Assembly (NCBI GenBank): GCA_938008865.1
Contig: CALLJA010000378.1
Location: 1 to 12,472, forward strand
From: an uncultured Anaerolineales bacterium
Lineage (GTDB): Bacteria > Chloroflexota > Anaerolineae > Anaerolineales > Villigracilaceae
Direction of reading: 5' to 3'
Length of the DNA: 12,472 nucleotides
Every line of letters begins with the position of its first letter. Positions within the stretch are counted from its first letter, which is position 1. The notes under the pieces were generated by a model, which was not told the origin of the DNA, searched no databases, and saw only the letters and a program-made list of their open reading frames with translations. Made by a program: the position numbers and the translations under genes. This document shows positions 11,207 through 12,472 of the stretch, one piece after another.

Positions 11207-12472
11207 ATGACTTTCAAACGCGTCTCTGGCATCCTCCTGCATCCCTCCAGCCTGCCTGGTTCCTACGGCATCGGCGATATCGGCCCCCAGGCATATCGTT
11301 TTGTGGATTTCCTGGCCGATTCGGCCTGCAATTTGTGGCAGGTCCTGCCGCTTGGGCCGACGGGCTACGGCGACTCGCCCTACCAGTGTTTCTCCGCCTT
11401 TGCGGGGAACCCATACCTGATCAGCCCCGATGAACTGATCGGCGATGGCCTGCTCACCCCCGAAGACCTGCACGACAAGCCCGCCTTCGATGAAACCCGC
11501 GTGGACTTCGGTTCGTTCATCCCGTGGAAGTTGTCCTTGCTGGGCCGCGCCTATGAGCGCTTCGCGGCGGAATCCACGGCGGGGCTGCGCGAGGCGCTGT
11601 CCACTTTCCGCGCCGAGAACGCTGCCTGGCTCGATGACTTCGCCTTGTTCATGGCCCTCAAGGAAGCCCACGGCGGCGGTTCCTGGGACGTCTGGCCCGA
11701 ACCGCTGCGCCAGCGCGATCCCAAAGCCCTGGCCGAGGCTCGCAAGACTCACGGTGAAGTCATCGCGCGGCACGTCTTTTATCAATTCCTCTTTTACCGC
11801 CAGTGGAATAACGTGCTGTCCTACGCCCATCAGCGCGGAATCCAGGTCATCGGCGACATCCCCATCTTTGTTGCGTACGACTCATCCGACGTGTGGTCCC
11901 ATCCTGACCTGTTCCACCTCGACGAGGCGGGCAAGCCGACCGTGGTGGCGGGCGTTCCCCCTGACGTGTTCTCTGCCACGGGGCAGTTGTGGGGCAATCC
12001 GCTCTACAAGTGGGAGGTCCACAAGGCCAGCGGATATGCCTGGTGGATCGAGCGCATGCGCGCCACCCTCAAGCTGGTGGACATCGTCCGCCTGGATCAC
12101 TTCCGCGGGTTTGCGGGTTATTGGGAGATTCCCGCGGGCAACGCGACGGCGGAATTTGGACGCTGGGTGCCTGGCCCTGGCGCGGACCTGTTCGATGCGC
12201 TGATGGCCGACCTGAAGGAGCATCTCGGCACCGAGGACCTGCCGATCATCGCCGAGGACCTGGGCGTGATCACCGCCGACGTGGTGGAATTGCGCGAGCG
12301 TTACAACCTGCCTGGCATGAAGATCCTGCAATTTGGTTTCTCTGGGCCAGACAATCCCTTCCTGCCGCATCATTACGTCACGAACTGCGTGGCCTACACG
12401 GGCACGCACGACAATAACACGACCCGCGGCTGGTACGAGTCCGCGCCCGAGCAGGAACGGGACTTTGCCCGC
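11207..12472 (+). CDS. malQ: 4-alpha-glucanotransferase (amylomaltase, GH77), 3' end cut by the window
   Basis: The reading frame is open from ATG at 11207 to the right edge: 422 residues of about 500 expected. It matches amylomaltase/MalQ throughout, with SSLPGSYGIGDIG (14-26), WQVLPLGPTGYGDSPYQ (44-60) and GDIPIFVAYDSSDVW (216-230). The catalytic residues are in place: nucleophile D297 (RLDHFRGF), acid/base E350 (IIAEDLG) and stabilising D402 (GTHDNNT), with spacing like the Thermus enzyme. It moves alpha-1,4-glucan segments between chains, so it works on glgA products and on released maltodextrins. It begins three bases after the glgA stop and has no Shine-Dalgarno sequence, pointing to translational coupling within one mRNA. 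Only the C-terminal part is missing. Confidence 0.95.
   Translation, partial: MTFKRVSGILLHPSSLPGSYGIGDIGPQAYRFVDFLADSACNLWQVLPLGPTGYGDSPYQCFSAFAGNPYLISPDELIGDGLLTPEDLHDKPAFDETRVDFGSFIPWKLSLLGRAYERFAAESTAGLREALSTFRAENAAWLDDFALFMALKEAHGGGSWDVWPEPLRQRDPKALAEARKTHGEVIARHVFYQFLFYRQWNNVLSYAHQRGIQVIGDIPIFVAYDSSDVWSHPDLFHLDEAGKPTVVAGVPPDVFSATGQLWGNPLYKWEVHKASGYAWWIERMRATLKLVDIVRLDHFRGFAGYWEIPAGNATAEFGRWVPGPGADLFDALMADLKEHLGTEDLPIIAEDLGVITADVVELRERYNLPGMKILQFGFSGPDNPFLPHHYVTNCVAYTGTHDNNTTRGWYESAPEQERDFAR

Overview
The window is a GC-rich (roughly 55-60 %, by eye) bacterial chromosome segment with dense, short-spaced genes. The gene set (group 3b NiFe hydrogenase, class III PPK2, bacterial-type GlgA, GH77 MalQ) and the style of the short intergenic inverted repeats suggest a Chloroflexota bacterium, probably class Anaerolineae. 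This is inference from protein and repeat flavour; no 16S gene is present. There are no IS elements, phage genes or CRISPR arrays, and no entirely new system. The most interesting material is regulatory and contextual.

Left part (1-2108, genes on the minus strand): a possible tail of a rightward gene, a perfectly symmetrical bidirectional terminator, a DinB-fold protein, a PIG-L (LmbE) deacetylase 12 bp upstream of it, a two-hairpin REP-like element, and a SAM-dependent methyltransferase. The methyltransferase has its own sigma70-like promoter, which lies under a perfect 15-bp inverted repeat.

Centre (2226-7313, minus strand): one operon read right to left, cNMP-like sensor, HydB, HydG, HydD, HydA, hydrogenase maturation protease. 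The first five genes overlap by 1-11 bases and most carry strong Shine-Dalgarno sequences. Together they encode a cytoplasmic group 3b (sulfhydrogenase-type, NAD(P)-linked) NiFe hydrogenase. HydA and HydD form the NiFe and Fe-S hydrogenase module, HydG the FAD/NAD(P)/[2Fe-2S] diaphorase, and HydB a ferredoxin-like electron relay. The protease trims the HydA C-terminus. An interspersed inverted repeat separates the protease from HydA. Upstream of the operon is a good candidate Rex (NADH/NAD+ sensor) operator overlapping the predicted promoter.

Right part (7469-12472, plus strand): hisS, a tRNA-His(GTG) gene with its own promoter and a strong terminator, a class III polyphosphate kinase 2, glycogen synthase glgA, and malQ, which runs off the right edge. 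ppk2, glgA and malQ are 3-26 bp apart and link polyphosphate-driven nucleotide recharging with alpha-glucan synthesis and remodelling.
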